In this document: positions 29,858 to 40,552 of the stretch, in pieces | Layout of the letters: every line of letters starts with the position of its first letter | Numbering within the stretch: position 1 is the first letter of the stretch | Origin: Vibrio sp. NTOU-M3 | Lineage (GTDB): Bacteria; Pseudomonadota; Gammaproteobacteria; Enterobacterales; Vibrionaceae | Assembly (NCBI RefSeq): GCF_040869035.1 | Contig: NZ_CP162100.1 | Span: 930,001-994,000, forward strand | Direction: 5' to 3' | Length of the DNA: 64,000 bases | The notes under the pieces: generated by a model | Databases searched by the model: none | What the model was told of the DNA's origin: nothing | Seen by the model: the letters and a program-made list of their open reading frames with translations, nothing else | Program-made: the position numbers and the translations under genes

Positions 29858-29960
29858 ATTCGACTGCTTGTGATCAGTTACACTTATTCTTTTGCCTCAC
29901 CTTGACTCAATCGCATTGCTGGTTATGGTTTATGGCAATCTCTATCATTAAGGATACATC

Positions 29961-30245
29961 ATGGATGCACAACAGTTATTAAACGCTATTACACCGGAAG
30001 TATATGAGCGGCTGGTTTATGCTGTTGAAACAGGTAAGTGGCCTGAGGGTACACCACTTTCAAAAGAGCAGCGAGATTCTTGTATGCAAGCTGTGATGCT
30101 GTATCAATCTAAACATAATGATGATGCTCAGCATATGACGGTGGCGAAAGGTGGAGAGATCAATTTCAAATCCAAAGCTGAATTGAAAAAACAATTCTCG
30201 GCTAATGAGACCGATATTGTCAGGGTGAACATCAATCGCGATTAA
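29961..30245 (+). CDS. YeaC-family small protein (DUF1315)
   Basis: A 94-residue soluble protein. The family-typical stretch runs from ITPEVYERLVYAVETGKWPEGTPLS to YQSKHN. Function unknown. In E. coli yeaC is close to msrB, as here, which supports the assignment. ATG 29961 lies ten bases after AAGGAT. A terminator follows. Confidence 0.85.
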   Translation: MDAQQLLNAITPEVYERLVYAVETGKWPEGTPLSKEQRDSCMQAVMLYQSKHNDDAQHMTVAKGGEINFKSKAELKKQFSANETDIVRVNINRD

Positions 30246-30260
30246 GCGCGTTTGGAAATA

Positions 30261-30289
30261 AAAAAACCATTCAAGAGAATGGTTTTTTT
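30261..30289. terminator. Bidirectional terminator between the YeaC-like gene and ansA
   Basis: A 12-bp perfect stem AAAAAACCATTC/GAATGGTTTTTT with loop AAGA, with T-runs on both strands. Confidence 0.93.
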
Positions 30290-30306
30290 ATTATTTAAGT
30301 TGGGTG

Positions 30307-31320
30307 CTAGAGGCTCATTTCACCACGTAACACCTTTTGCATTTGAGTTTTGACTTCTTCATAAGACAAGTCCTGACTCAATAAGTAATGCAGTTTCGCT
30401 AATGCTGCTTCTGGAGTCATATCATAACCGCTGATCACGCCAGACTCAGCCAAAGCACAACCTGTGGCATAACCCCCCATATTTACCTTGCCTGCCAGAC
30501 ATTGGGTCAGATTTACAACAATGACACCACGCTCAGATGCTTCTTTAAGATGGCCAAGTAACTCTGGGTTTTGCGGAGCATTGCCCACACCAAACGTCAA
30601 TAAGATCATCGCATTAACGGGCTGCAGCAACGTATTTCGGATAACTTCGTGTGAAATGCCTGGATACATGGTGATCACGCCAATCGGTTGTGGTGTGATC
30701 GTATGCACCTTAAATTTACCTTGTGGTTTTTCATCAACTTTTACGTTGTTACTAACTTGAATGTTGATGCCCGCCTCCAACAATGGAGGTAAGTTGGGTG
30801 AGGTAAATGCATTAAAGCCGTCTGCATGAGATTTAGTGCTGCGATTGCCACGCATTAACTGATTATTGAAGAACAGGGTCACTTCATTAATAGGGTAGTT
30901 GGCTGCGATATGTAAGGCATTCAGTAAATTTGCTTGACCATCCGAGCGCAATTCCGCAAGAGGAATTTGCGAACCTGTAACAATGACAGGTTTCCCCAAG
31001 TTTTCCAGCATAAAAGACAGTGCAGAAGCGGTATACGCCATTGTGTCGGTGCCATGGAGAATCACAAACCCATCGTAATTGTCATAGTTGTCACGAATGT
31101 CATCAGCGATTTGCTGCCAATCTGCAGGCGTCATATCAGATGAATCGATCAGAGGATCATATTCGTGGATGGTAAATTTTGGCATTTCTGGTCGGTGGAA
31201 TTCAGGCATGCTTGCTAGTTGTTTTTCCATAAATCCGGCGATAGGAACATAGCCGTGATCCGATTTCTGCATGCCGATGGTTCCGCCTGTGTAGGCGATA
31301 TAGATATGTTTTCTAGCCAT
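30307..31320 (-). CDS. ansA: Type I (cytoplasmic) L-asparaginase
   Basis: A 337-residue enzyme that hydrolyses asparagine to aspartate and ammonia. Both catalytic threonine motifs are visible: AYTGGTIGMQ near the N-terminus and ILHGTDTMAYTAS. There is no signal peptide, which fits the cytoplasmic AnsA type rather than periplasmic AnsB. I chose MARKHIYIAYTGG at 31320 as the start; a TTG four codons upstream is possible but no strong ribosome site is seen for either. E. coli AnsA is 338 residues and lies in the same neighbourhood, near sppA. Confidence 0.95.
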   Translation of the reverse strand: MARKHIYIAYTGGTIGMQKSDHGYVPIAGFMEKQLASMPEFHRPEMPKFTIHEYDPLIDSSDMTPADWQQIADDIRDNYDNYDGFVILHGTDTMAYTASALSFMLENLGKPVIVTGSQIPLAELRSDGQANLLNALHIAANYPINEVTLFFNNQLMRGNRSTKSHADGFNAFTSPNLPPLLEAGINIQVSNNVKVDEKPQGKFKVHTITPQPIGVITMYPGISHEVIRNTLLQPVNAMILLTFGVGNAPQNPELLGHLKEASERGVIVVNLTQCLAGKVNMGGYATGCALAESGVISGYDMTPEAALAKLHYLLSQDLSYEEVKTQMQKVLRGEMSL

Positions 31321-31464
31321 GGTTTGAGACAACCAATGTAAATTAGGGAACAGAGCGGCGATTATAGCGAAATGGCTCGCAATAAAAAGAGCCTTTAGTC
31401 ACTACTTGATTAGAGTTCCAGCAACCACTGCGAAAGTTTGATTTTGTTATTTGTTAGTGGGATT

Positions 31465-31493
31465 AAAAAAGCTAGGCCATTTGGCCTAGCTTT
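31465..31493 (-). terminator. Terminator of sppA
   Basis: An 8-bp stem GCTAGGCC/GGCCTAGC with loop ATTT. The A-run at 31465-31470 becomes the U-run on the minus strand. Confidence 0.88.
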
Positions 31494-31497
31494 ATAG

Positions 31498-33348
31498 TTA
31501 TTGAACTTCACAGGTGAGACAGAAAGAGTATTGCCCCTTTGGATCGTTTAAGCTGTCTAGTAGTGAAGCATCTTGTGCAAGCTGATTTGCAACGGGTAAT
31601 AGGCTTTGCGGTATCAGACTTTGGAGGTTAACTCCGAGTTTGACAGTAACTTGATTCATGAATTCTTGGATGAATTGTTCAGCGGGAGACAATGGCTCTT
31701 CTACCCAGAAAACATTGTAGTTTTCGATTTGTGCAAGTTCAGCCGCAAGATCAAGTGCGTCATCAAAGTCGCCCATTTTGTCCACCAAACCATGCTCTAA
31801 TGCATCTTGGCCTGTCCAGACTCGTCCTTGAGCAATACCATCAACTTGATTAACCGGAATGTCACGGCTATGGCTCACCAAAGAAATGAAGCGTTGATAG
31901 CCATGTTCGATGCCCATTTGGAAAGCATCTGCAGCGCCTTGGCTTAATCCTGTTGTGATGCCTACACCAGAGAATGGTGAAGTGCCAACACCATCGGTGT
32001 ATACCCCAAGTTTATTAAGGCCTTTTTCGAATGTGGTAATGACGCTAAATATACCGATGGACCCAGTGAGCGTTGTTGGTTGCGCTACAATTTGATCAGC
32101 GCCCATGGAAATCCAATACCCACCTGAAGCCGCAAGGCTCGACATGGAAACTACTACGGGTTTGCCTGCTGCTTTAATTGCTTCAACTTCATTGCGGATG
32201 ACCTCGGAGGCGAATGCACTACCACCAGGACTGTTGACGCGTAAAACCACAGCTTTGACTTTGTCATCATTGCGCGCTTGGCGCAATAGAGCAGCGGTGC
32301 TGTCGCCACCTACACTTCCACGTGGTTGCGTACCATCCATGATAGTCCCGCTAGCGACGACAACAGCAATATCATCACTGGCGATATCAAAGGTTGGTTT
32401 CATTGTTGCGAGGTAATCGTAATAACCAATCGCGTTGTAACTGTCTTCACCATCACTACCGAAGGTCTCAACCAGTTTTGAGCGAACTTCTTGTCTGGTT
32501 GCTAGTTCATCAACTAACCCGAGGTTTTTTGATAATACAGCCAGATCACCATTGACACCTTTGAGCTGATGTAAGAAGTCATCCATGCTTGGATTTAACG
32601 TCTCTGGTGTGATGTTGCGATTGGTGGACACATCATCAACATACGCCCCCCAAAGTTGCGTTAACCAACGTGAGGCTGATTCCTTGGCCGCATCAGACAT
32701 ATCATCACGGACGAAAGGTTCAATCGCAGACTTATACGTCCCTACACGGAATACATGTGTATTAATATCCAGCTTCTCGAGCAGCGTTTTATAATACATA
32801 GAGTAGGAACTGTAGCCTTTGATCATGACAGCGCCATCAGGTGCTAAGTAGATCTTATCTGCATAGCTGGCTAAGTAGTATTGGCTTTGATTGTAAAAGT
32901 CGCCAATCGCGTAAACTGGCTTTCCAGAAGTTTTGAATTCATTGAGCGCTTTTGCAATGTAGCGAAGTTTGGTGAGATTGGTCTCAGGCATATCACGTAG
33001 CGCAAGCACTAGGCCAGTGACGTTATCATCACTTTTGGCATATCTGATCGCTTCAACAACATCGAACAAGACATTCTCATGAGGGATCTCTTGACCAAAC
33101 ACCGAACCCGTTAACGAATCCATTGGGTTGACATAAGTCGCTTGCTCAACAATTGGGCCTGATAGATTCAGAACTAATGCTGATTTGGTCGGAACGGACG
33201 GTGCTGCTGTATCTCCACTGGTGTATACGAAATAGATCACAGCAATACTGGCAATAAAGAACAGATTCATTAATGCTAGGCGCATGAAGGTGATGAGTTT
33301 CCATATCCCCTTAAAAATAAGCCCAACAAATTTAAATATTTTTTTCAT
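31498..33348 (-). CDS. sppA: SppA, 67-kDa-type signal peptide peptidase (protease IV)
   Basis: A 616-residue inner-membrane serine protease that degrades cleaved signal peptides. An N-terminal membrane helix (about 22-44) anchors two tandem ClpP/crotonase-like domains. The catalytic lysine lies in the first half (RVGTYKSAIEPF) and the nucleophile serine in the second (SMSSLAASGGYW), the Lys/Ser arrangement of the long bacterial SppA (Lys209/Ser409 in E. coli, 618 residues). It is encoded just upstream of ansA on the same strand, as in E. coli, with a terminator between them. Confidence 0.96.
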   Translation of the reverse strand: MKKIFKFVGLIFKGIWKLITFMRLALMNLFFIASIAVIYFVYTSGDTAAPSVPTKSALVLNLSGPIVEQATYVNPMDSLTGSVFGQEIPHENVLFDVVEAIRYAKSDDNVTGLVLALRDMPETNLTKLRYIAKALNEFKTSGKPVYAIGDFYNQSQYYLASYADKIYLAPDGAVMIKGYSSYSMYYKTLLEKLDINTHVFRVGTYKSAIEPFVRDDMSDAAKESASRWLTQLWGAYVDDVSTNRNITPETLNPSMDDFLHQLKGVNGDLAVLSKNLGLVDELATRQEVRSKLVETFGSDGEDSYNAIGYYDYLATMKPTFDIASDDIAVVVASGTIMDGTQPRGSVGGDSTAALLRQARNDDKVKAVVLRVNSPGGSAFASEVIRNEVEAIKAAGKPVVVSMSSLAASGGYWISMGADQIVAQPTTLTGSIGIFSVITTFEKGLNKLGVYTDGVGTSPFSGVGITTGLSQGAADAFQMGIEHGYQRFISLVSHSRDIPVNQVDGIAQGRVWTGQDALEHGLVDKMGDFDDALDLAAELAQIENYNVFWVEEPLSPAEQFIQEFMNQVTVKLGVNLQSLIPQSLLPVANQLAQDASLLDSLNDPKGQYSFCLTCEVQ

Positions 33349-33526
33349 TCTCTCTCCGCTTTGGAATACGTCGATAATCTCAACTAAACGTTTTCCTTCG
33401 GTTTTTTAGACACTTAACCGTGTGTTGTTCAGAAACATGCCTGACAACCTAAGTAGCTACCATCCTACTTAAAGTAGTACATGTGAACAACCTCAAGATT
33501 GATCGGTGTTACATAAATGTAAACGC

Positions 33527-33556
33527 TTGTTTGATTTTTGTTGTTGTTGGTAATAT
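33527..33556 (+). promoter_or_regulatory. Putative fadH promoter
   Basis: TTGTTT (33527-33532), an 18-base spacer and TAATAT (33551-33556). Transcription would begin near 33563, inside the adjacent FadR operator. Confidence 0.5.
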
Positions 33557-33558
33557 TG

Positions 33559-33569
33559 TGGTCAGACCA
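33559..33569. promoter_or_regulatory. FadR operator core in the fadH promoter
   Basis: A perfect TGGTCAGACCA, the core of the FadR consensus (AnCTGGTCnGACCnGnT). It starts three bases after the -10 box and covers the likely start point, a repressor position. Long-chain acyl-CoA would relieve repression of fadH. Confidence 0.8.
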
Positions 33570-33584
33570 GAAAGATAATAATGA

Positions 33585-35603
<2,019 letters not shown>

Positions 35604-35611
35604 CATCAATC

Positions 35612-35641
35612 AAAAAGGCCTCATTGTAATGAGGCCTTTTT
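35612..35641. terminator. Bidirectional terminator between fadH and purU
   Basis: A 13-bp perfect stem AAAAAGGCCTCAT/ATGAGGCCTTTTT with loop TGTA serving both convergent genes. Confidence 0.94.
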
Positions 35642-35646
35642 ACTAT

Positions 35647-36480
35647 TTAGAGGATAACGGTTTTGTTTCCATATACAAAAACGTGATCATTCAAAACTTT
35701 ATTCAATGCCTTGCTAAGAACATTTTTTTCAACATCACGGCCTGCTTGAGCCATGTCTTGGGCACTAAAGTTATGATCGACAGGAATCACATCTTGTTTG
35801 ATGATCGGGCCTTCATCGAGATCGTTAGTTACAAAGTGAGCCGTCGCACCGATGATTTTTACACCACGCTCATAGGCTTGTTGATACGGTTTTGCACCAA
35901 TAAATGCCGGTAAAAAGCTGTGATGAATATTGATGATTTTGTGATGGTATTTTTCAACAAAACCTGGTGTGAGCACGCGCATGTATTTAGCCAGAACAAG
36001 GTAATCTGCTTGATACTGATCGATGACTTCTAACATCTTTTGCTCATGTTCTTCGCGGTTTAAACCTTCATGAGATACGCAATGGTATGGGATGCCAAAT
36101 TTTTCTGTTAGATCACGCAGTGTGTCATAATTGCCAACCACAGCTGCGATATCGACATCCAAACTGCCATCGAAATTCTTCATGAGAATATCGCCAATAC
36201 AGTGGGCTTCTTTGGTCACGAGAATGACGATACGTTTACGTGATGAATCGACCAATTTGCGCTTCGCTTTTTCAGGTAGTGCTTGATCTAAGTCCGCAAG
36301 GAAAGTTTGATCATTGAAATAGCCTTCAAGCTCAGTGCGCATAAAGAAATGGCCGCTGGTGTTATCAACAAACTCATTGTTGTGAATGATGTTTAACTGA
36401 TGTTTATAACAAATATTGGTTATTTTTGAGATAAGACCCGGTGCGTCTGTACAGTGGGTCAACAGTGTTTTCTTTTCCAT
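35647..36480 (-). CDS. purU: Formyltetrahydrofolate deformylase
   Basis: A 277-residue enzyme that hydrolyses 10-formyl-THF to formate and THF, supplying formate for purine synthesis through PurT and balancing one-carbon pools. An N-terminal ACT domain (about 1-85, LLTHCTDAPGLISKITNICYKH) precedes the formyltransferase-like catalytic domain with the conserved IINIHHSFLPAFIGAKPY and the downstream aspartate in GPIIKQD. Length matches E. coli PurU (280). It converges on fadH through a shared terminator. Confidence 0.96.
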   Translation of the reverse strand: MEKKTLLTHCTDAPGLISKITNICYKHQLNIIHNNEFVDNTSGHFFMRTELEGYFNDQTFLADLDQALPEKAKRKLVDSSRKRIVILVTKEAHCIGDILMKNFDGSLDVDIAAVVGNYDTLRDLTEKFGIPYHCVSHEGLNREEHEQKMLEVIDQYQADYLVLAKYMRVLTPGFVEKYHHKIINIHHSFLPAFIGAKPYQQAYERGVKIIGATAHFVTNDLDEGPIIKQDVIPVDHNFSAQDMAQAGRDVEKNVLSKALNKVLNDHVFVYGNKTVIL

Positions 36481-36679
36481 TTAGTTCGTACTTCCGTGAA
36501 TTATTTTTTTTGTATGGTGAATTTTTTTCGGGCTAGCGAACGGTGAACTAAGCCGCAATATCACAGCTACAATTAAACTAATATCAAGTTGGTTTCAACA
36601 AATAATCTGAGTTAACCGTTTGGTTGACCGCATTTGTTGAAGATTCTCTCCCTCATTTGAGTGTCTTAAGGTGGTATTT

Positions 36680-36880
36680 ATGGATAGAGAACTACTCGCG
36701 CGCAAACTGTATTCAGAACGAGTAAGCGAATTAGTTGGGAATCATGAAATTGATGATGCCTTACTCATGGAACTATGGGAAAGCAAAGCCTCACCCAGTG
36801 AAGCAGCAAAAATAATCACAGACAATCAGAACGAATTCTTTGGGCCTTCTTGGCTCGCACGCTACTTAAATCGCCGTTAA
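36680..36880 (+). CDS. Uncharacterised 66-residue protein
   Basis: A small soluble protein starting MDRELLARKLYSERVSELVG. I chose ATG 36680, eight bases after AAGGTGG; an ATG three codons upstream (36671) overlaps that ribosome site. The sequence is helical and charged, with no cysteine pairs, signal peptide or membrane segment. ASPSEAAKIITDNQNEFFG followed by PSWLARYLNRR could form a small helix-turn-helix-like pair, but this is a guess. It lies between purU and yoaA with separate promoters likely. Family not recognised. Confidence 0.72.
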   Translation: MDRELLARKLYSERVSELVGNHEIDDALLMELWESKASPSEAAKIITDNQNEFFGPSWLARYLNRR

Positions 36881-36960
36881 TTTTCTGCCACTGAGCGCGG
36901 AGTCAAAATCGGATTCGCGCTCCATTCCAAAAACTGCCATAATCCTCTCTATTCTCAAAA

Positions 36961-36980
36961 TACTGTACCGATATACATGA
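36961..36980. promoter_or_regulatory. Degenerate LexA (SOS) box overlapping the yoaA start codon
   Basis: TACTGTACCGATATACATGA matches 15 of 20 positions of TACTG(TA)5CAGTA. The left half CTGT is perfect; the right half reads ACAT instead of ACAG. The yoaA ATG (36977) lies within it. Plausible because YoaA is a DinG-type repair helicase, but the box is imperfect. Confidence 0.4.
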
Positions 36981-38905
36981 TCTCGAAAACCTTTTCTGCT
37001 GATGGGGCGCTAGGCAAGGCAATCCCCGGTTTTCAACCACGACAAGCTCAACTCGATATGGCTGAGGCGGTTTTACAAACCATCCTGCAACAGGTGCAAT
37101 TGGTGGTTGAAGCAGGAACGGGTACCGGTAAAACGTTCGCTTATTTAGTACCAGCTTTATTGAGTGGAAAGAAAACGATCATCAGTACAGGGTCGAAAAA
37201 CCTTCAAGAACAACTCTTTCACCGTGATCTGCCTTTAATGACCAATGCATTGGGTTTCTATGGGCAAGTCGCTTTATTAAAAGGCAGAGCCAACTACCTG
37301 TGCTTAGATCGACTAAGTCGTCAAATGGTGGAAAGCCACTCTCACCAAGCTGACCCAGCTTTATTGAGTCAGTTAGTTAAAGTGCGTAGTTGGGCTTCTG
37401 AAACAAAGACTGGGGATCTGGGGGATTGTGATGCCATCGCTGAAGATAGTTTAGTCATTCCCACGATTACCTCAACGAACGACAATTGTTTAGGGAAGGA
37501 ATGCCCAAGCTATCAAGAGTGTTTTGTTTTAAAGGCTCGTAAGAAAGCTTTGGATGCAGATGTCGTTGTAGTCAACCATCATTTATTCCTTGCCGATCTT
37601 GCAATCAAAGAGACTGGCTTTGGTGAGCTTATCCCCGAAGCGGATGTCTTTATTTTTGATGAAGCACATCAACTTCCTGACATTGCTAGCCAATACTTTG
37701 GCCAATCAGTCTCTAGTCGCCAAATCCAAGAGTTAGCGAAAGACATTGAAATTGGTTATCGGATAGAAGCGAAAGACATGCGTCAATTGCAAAAGGTCGG
37801 TGAGAAATTGGTTCAAAGTGCCATGGACTTGCGAATCACGCTAGGAGAACCGGGGTTTCGTGGCAATTGGCGTGAGGCGATACAATCGCCATCGATTGCT
37901 CGAGAACTGGAGCGAGTGAGAGAAGCGCTAGATTTTGCTGTTGATGTATTAAAACTAGCGCTGGGTCGGAGCCAATTATTAGACACTGCATTTGAAAGAG
38001 CCAATACCATTAAGGGTCGCATTGACCGAGTTTGCGATGTCTCCATTACTGGGTATTCGTATTGGTATGATACTACGCCACGCCATTTCAGCTTGCATAT
38101 CACACCGCTCTCTGTGGCTGATAAGTTTCATGAACAAATTGAGATGAAGCAAGGGGCATGGATTTTTACGTCGGCGACGCTGGCAGTAAATGGCGATTTT
38201 GGCCACTTTACGTCAAGGTTGGGGCTGAAGCCTCAGTCTCAGTTTTCCTTACCGAGTCCTTTTGATTATCAACAACAAGCAAGGCTATGTGTGCCTCGTT
38301 ATTTACCTGAGCCGAATAGTCCGGGATTGGCGCAAAAGCTGGTGGATATGCTTGCACCAGTGATTGAACAAAACCAAGGGCGTTGCTTTTTTCTCTGTAC
38401 ATCACATAGCATGATGCGTGAACTTGGTGAACTGTTTCGAGAGGTGCTGGATTTCCCAGTTCTATTACAAGGTGAGACCAGTAAGCAGAAAACGCTGGCT
38501 GAGTTTATGGAGCTAGGTAATGCGCTGTTAGTTGCCACGGGAGCATTTTGGGAAGGGATAGATGTTAGAGGTGACGCACTCAGCTGTGTTATTATCGATA
38601 AATTGCCTTTTACAGCGCCAGATGACCCATTGCTTAAAGCGCGAATTGAAGATTGTCGCCTAAAAGGCGGAGATCCATTCGCACAGGTACAGTTACCAGA
38701 TGCTGTAATTACGCTAAAGCAAGGGGTTGGACGATTGATCCGAGATAAGAAAGATCGAGGGGCATTGATCATCTGCGATAACCGATTAGTTACTCGAGAT
38801 TATGGTGGTGTGTTCTTATCCAGTTTACCACCCATCCCAAGAACGCGGGATTTGGATAGGGTTAAAGCGTTCCTACAACAGATTTCAGAAACAACAAACG
38901 AATAG
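36977..38905 (+). CDS. yoaA: YoaA, DinG/XPD-family DNA helicase
   Basis: A 642-residue superfamily 2 helicase with an iron-sulfur domain, the E. coli orthologue of which pairs with the Pol III chi subunit in DNA repair. Walker A EAGTGTGKT (about 49-57) and the DEAH box FDEAHQLPD are present. Cluster cysteines are seen in YLCLD and CLGKECPSYQECF, the XPD arrangement between motifs I and II. The C-terminal helicase domain has GVGRLIRDKKDRG. Translation starts at ATG 36977, which overlaps a LexA-like box. It is followed after six bases by tsaB, the same neighbour as in E. coli. Confidence 0.94.
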   Translation: MISKTFSADGALGKAIPGFQPRQAQLDMAEAVLQTILQQVQLVVEAGTGTGKTFAYLVPALLSGKKTIISTGSKNLQEQLFHRDLPLMTNALGFYGQVALLKGRANYLCLDRLSRQMVESHSHQADPALLSQLVKVRSWASETKTGDLGDCDAIAEDSLVIPTITSTNDNCLGKECPSYQECFVLKARKKALDADVVVVNHHLFLADLAIKETGFGELIPEADVFIFDEAHQLPDIASQYFGQSVSSRQIQELAKDIEIGYRIEAKDMRQLQKVGEKLVQSAMDLRITLGEPGFRGNWREAIQSPSIARELERVREALDFAVDVLKLALGRSQLLDTAFERANTIKGRIDRVCDVSITGYSYWYDTTPRHFSLHITPLSVADKFHEQIEMKQGAWIFTSATLAVNGDFGHFTSRLGLKPQSQFSLPSPFDYQQQARLCVPRYLPEPNSPGLAQKLVDMLAPVIEQNQGRCFFLCTSHSMMRELGELFREVLDFPVLLQGETSKQKTLAEFMELGNALLVATGAFWEGIDVRGDALSCVIIDKLPFTAPDDPLLKARIEDCRLKGGDPFAQVQLPDAVITLKQGVGRLIRDKKDRGALIICDNRLVTRDYGGVFLSSLPPIPRTRDLDRVKAFLQQISETTNE

Positions 38906-38911
38906 TTAGAG

Positions 38912-39619
38912 ATGTCGATGAGTGCAAAAATTCTTGCTCTAGATACTGCAACAGAAAACTGCTCTGTTGCACTCATGGTCGGAGACCAAATATACGTCCG
39001 CAGTGAAGTTGCACCGCGTGATCACACAAAAAAAGTATTGCCAATGGTGGATGAGGTATTAAAAGAAGCCGGAATCACACTGAATGAATTAGATGCGTTA
39101 GCCTACGGTCGTGGGCCTGGTAGTTTCACGGGAGTCCGCATTGGCATTGGAATTGCACAAGGTTTAGCATTTGGCGCAGATCTGCCGATGATTGGTGTAT
39201 CAACACTTCAAGCCATGGCACAAGGCTGCTACCGAAAGCATCAAGCTACCCGTGTTGCTTGTGCGATTGATGCTCGTATGAGTGAAGTGTATTGGGGACG
39301 CTTTGGCCGTCAAGAAGATGGCAGTTGGAATGCGATCGACCAAGAATGCGTTGTTCCACCTGCTGAGGTCGCTGAGCAAACGGTTCTCGATGAGCAGGTT
39401 TGGTATACAGCGGGCACTGGTTGGGAAGCGTACAGCGAAGAATTTTCAGCGTTGCAACTGAAGCGTCAAGCCAGTGATGTTCTCTTTCCAGACGCGGAAG
39501 ACATTGTCTATTTGGCAAAGTTAGAGCTGGAGCAAGGCAACACGGTGGCTGTGGAAGATTCTAGCCCCGTTTACTTACGCGATAAGGTTGCTTGGAAAAA
39601 GTTACCGGGACGTGAGTAA
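38912..39619 (+). CDS. tsaB: TsaB, tRNA threonylcarbamoyladenosine synthesis subunit
   Basis: A 235-residue ASKHA-fold protein that scaffolds TsaD and TsaE to place t6A at position 37 of ANN-reading tRNAs. The characteristic opening [15 protein letters not shown] and [20 protein letters not shown] are present, as is the C-terminal [15 protein letters not shown]. Start is ATG 38912 or ATG 38918, two codons apart. It directly follows yoaA and is likely co-transcribed. Length close to E. coli TsaB (231). Confidence 0.97.
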   Translation: MSMSAKILALDTATENCSVALMVGDQIYVRSEVAPRDHTKKVLPMVDEVLKEAGITLNELDALAYGRGPGSFTGVRIGIGIAQGLAFGADLPMIGVSTLQAMAQGCYRKHQATRVACAIDARMSEVYWGRFGRQEDGSWNAIDQECVVPPAEVAEQTVLDEQVWYTAGTGWEAYSEEFSALQLKRQASDVLFPDAEDIVYLAKLELEQGNTVAVEDSSPVYLRDKVAWKKLPGRE

Positions 39620-39625
39620 ATACGG

Positions 39626-39652
39626 AAAGGGCTGGTAAAACAGCCTTTTTTA
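39626..39652 (+). terminator. Terminator-like hairpin after tsaB
   Basis: A 9-bp stem AAAGGGCTG/CAGCCTTTT with one G-U pair and a 6-base loop, followed by T. It ends 13 bases before the next gene's start, so readthrough may be regulated. Confidence 0.75.
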
Positions 39653-39665
39653 TTAAAGGAACGAT

Positions 39666-39971
39666 ATGGTATCGATTAATGGTTTACGTCCTTCTCAGGT
39701 CCCTGGTTCTAACCGAACGAATAAGACCAACAAAAAGAACGAAGTAAAGAAATCTCAAGCTCAGTCTCAAGTTGGCCAACCTACTAAGGTTGCCAACGCG
39801 GTTGCTCATAGCATTCGTCAAGTGAAAGAGTCTGATATACATCGGGCTCAAATTCAATATGATCTCCCTGAAGGGCAAGGTCGTAAAGCAATGGAAGAGT
39901 ATATGAATGTGATGAACCAAGCCAAGCGAGAGGAACTTAGCCAGCTTTTAGGCGTCGATATTTACATCTAG
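39666..39971 (+). CDS. Uncharacterised 101-residue protein
   Basis: A small, basic, N-terminally disordered protein (MVSINGLRPSQVPGSNRTNKTNKKNE, rich in S, N, K and Q) with a helical C-terminal half (AVAHSIRQVKESDIHRAQIQYDLPEGQGRKAMEEY) ending GVDIYI. There is no signal peptide or catalytic motif. The architecture, a flexible polar start and two helices, recalls small anti-sigma or scaffold proteins, but I do not recognise the family. ATG 39666 has AAAGGA just upstream. It lies between tsaB and the Slp lipoprotein gene. Confidence 0.82.
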   Translation: MVSINGLRPSQVPGSNRTNKTNKKNEVKKSQAQSQVGQPTKVANAVAHSIRQVKESDIHRAQIQYDLPEGQGRKAMEEYMNVMNQAKREELSQLLGVDIYI

Positions 39972-39982
39972 CTTTATCAACA

Positions 39983-40552
39983 ATGGAAAACATCATGCCT
40001 CGTTTAGCCTGCCGTTTCATCATTTCAATGGCTGCACTCATTTTATTGTCAGCCTGCAGCACATTGCCAGAAAACCTCAAAGCCGATTCTATGCCGGTGA
40101 CGACCGATTACCAAGCGTGGAACTCTGGCTCTATCAAGTCGGACAGCATGATACGCCTTGGTGGAATGATTGCCGATGTAAGAAACTTAGCGGATAAAAC
40201 GCGAGTTGAAGTTGTTAACATACCGATCGATAAAACAGGTCGACCAAATATAGATACAGAACCAAGTGGACGTTTTGTTGCTTACATCGACGGTTTTGTT
40301 GATCCGGTAACCTTTGCAAAAGGGCGATTGGTGACGGTATTGGGCGCCGCGAGTGGTACTGAAAAAGGTAAAGTCGGGCAGTATGACTACATCTTTCCAG
40401 TCATGAAAGGAGTGGGTTACCACTTATGGCGTGTTGAAGAGCGGGTGATTGTAAATGACTTCAACAGCCACTATTACCCTTGCCGTGGTATCTTCTGCCG
40501 TGACCCTTTTCCAAGGGTGTCTGAAGGGCAAGTGATTCAGGTCGTAAAATAA
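39983..40552 (+). CDS. Slp/YeaY-family outer-membrane lipoprotein
   Basis: A 189-residue predicted lipoprotein. The signal peptide ends in a lipobox (LILLSAC), so the mature protein begins at Cys. The body matches the Slp family (starvation- or acid-induced outer-membrane lipoproteins), with MIRLGGMIADVRNLADKTRVEVV and VTFAKGRLVTVLG. Starts at 39983 or at the second ATG 39995; both precede the same signal peptide and neither has a strong ribosome site. The neighbours tsaB, yoaA and fadD match E. coli yeaY. Its stop overlaps the next start (TAATG). Confidence 0.9.
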   Translation: MENIMPRLACRFIISMAALILLSACSTLPENLKADSMPVTTDYQAWNSGSIKSDSMIRLGGMIADVRNLADKTRVEVVNIPIDKTGRPNIDTEPSGRFVAYIDGFVDPVTFAKGRLVTVLGAASGTEKGKVGQYDYIFPVMKGVGYHLWRVEERVIVNDFNSHYYPCRGIFCRDPFPRVSEGQVIQVVK

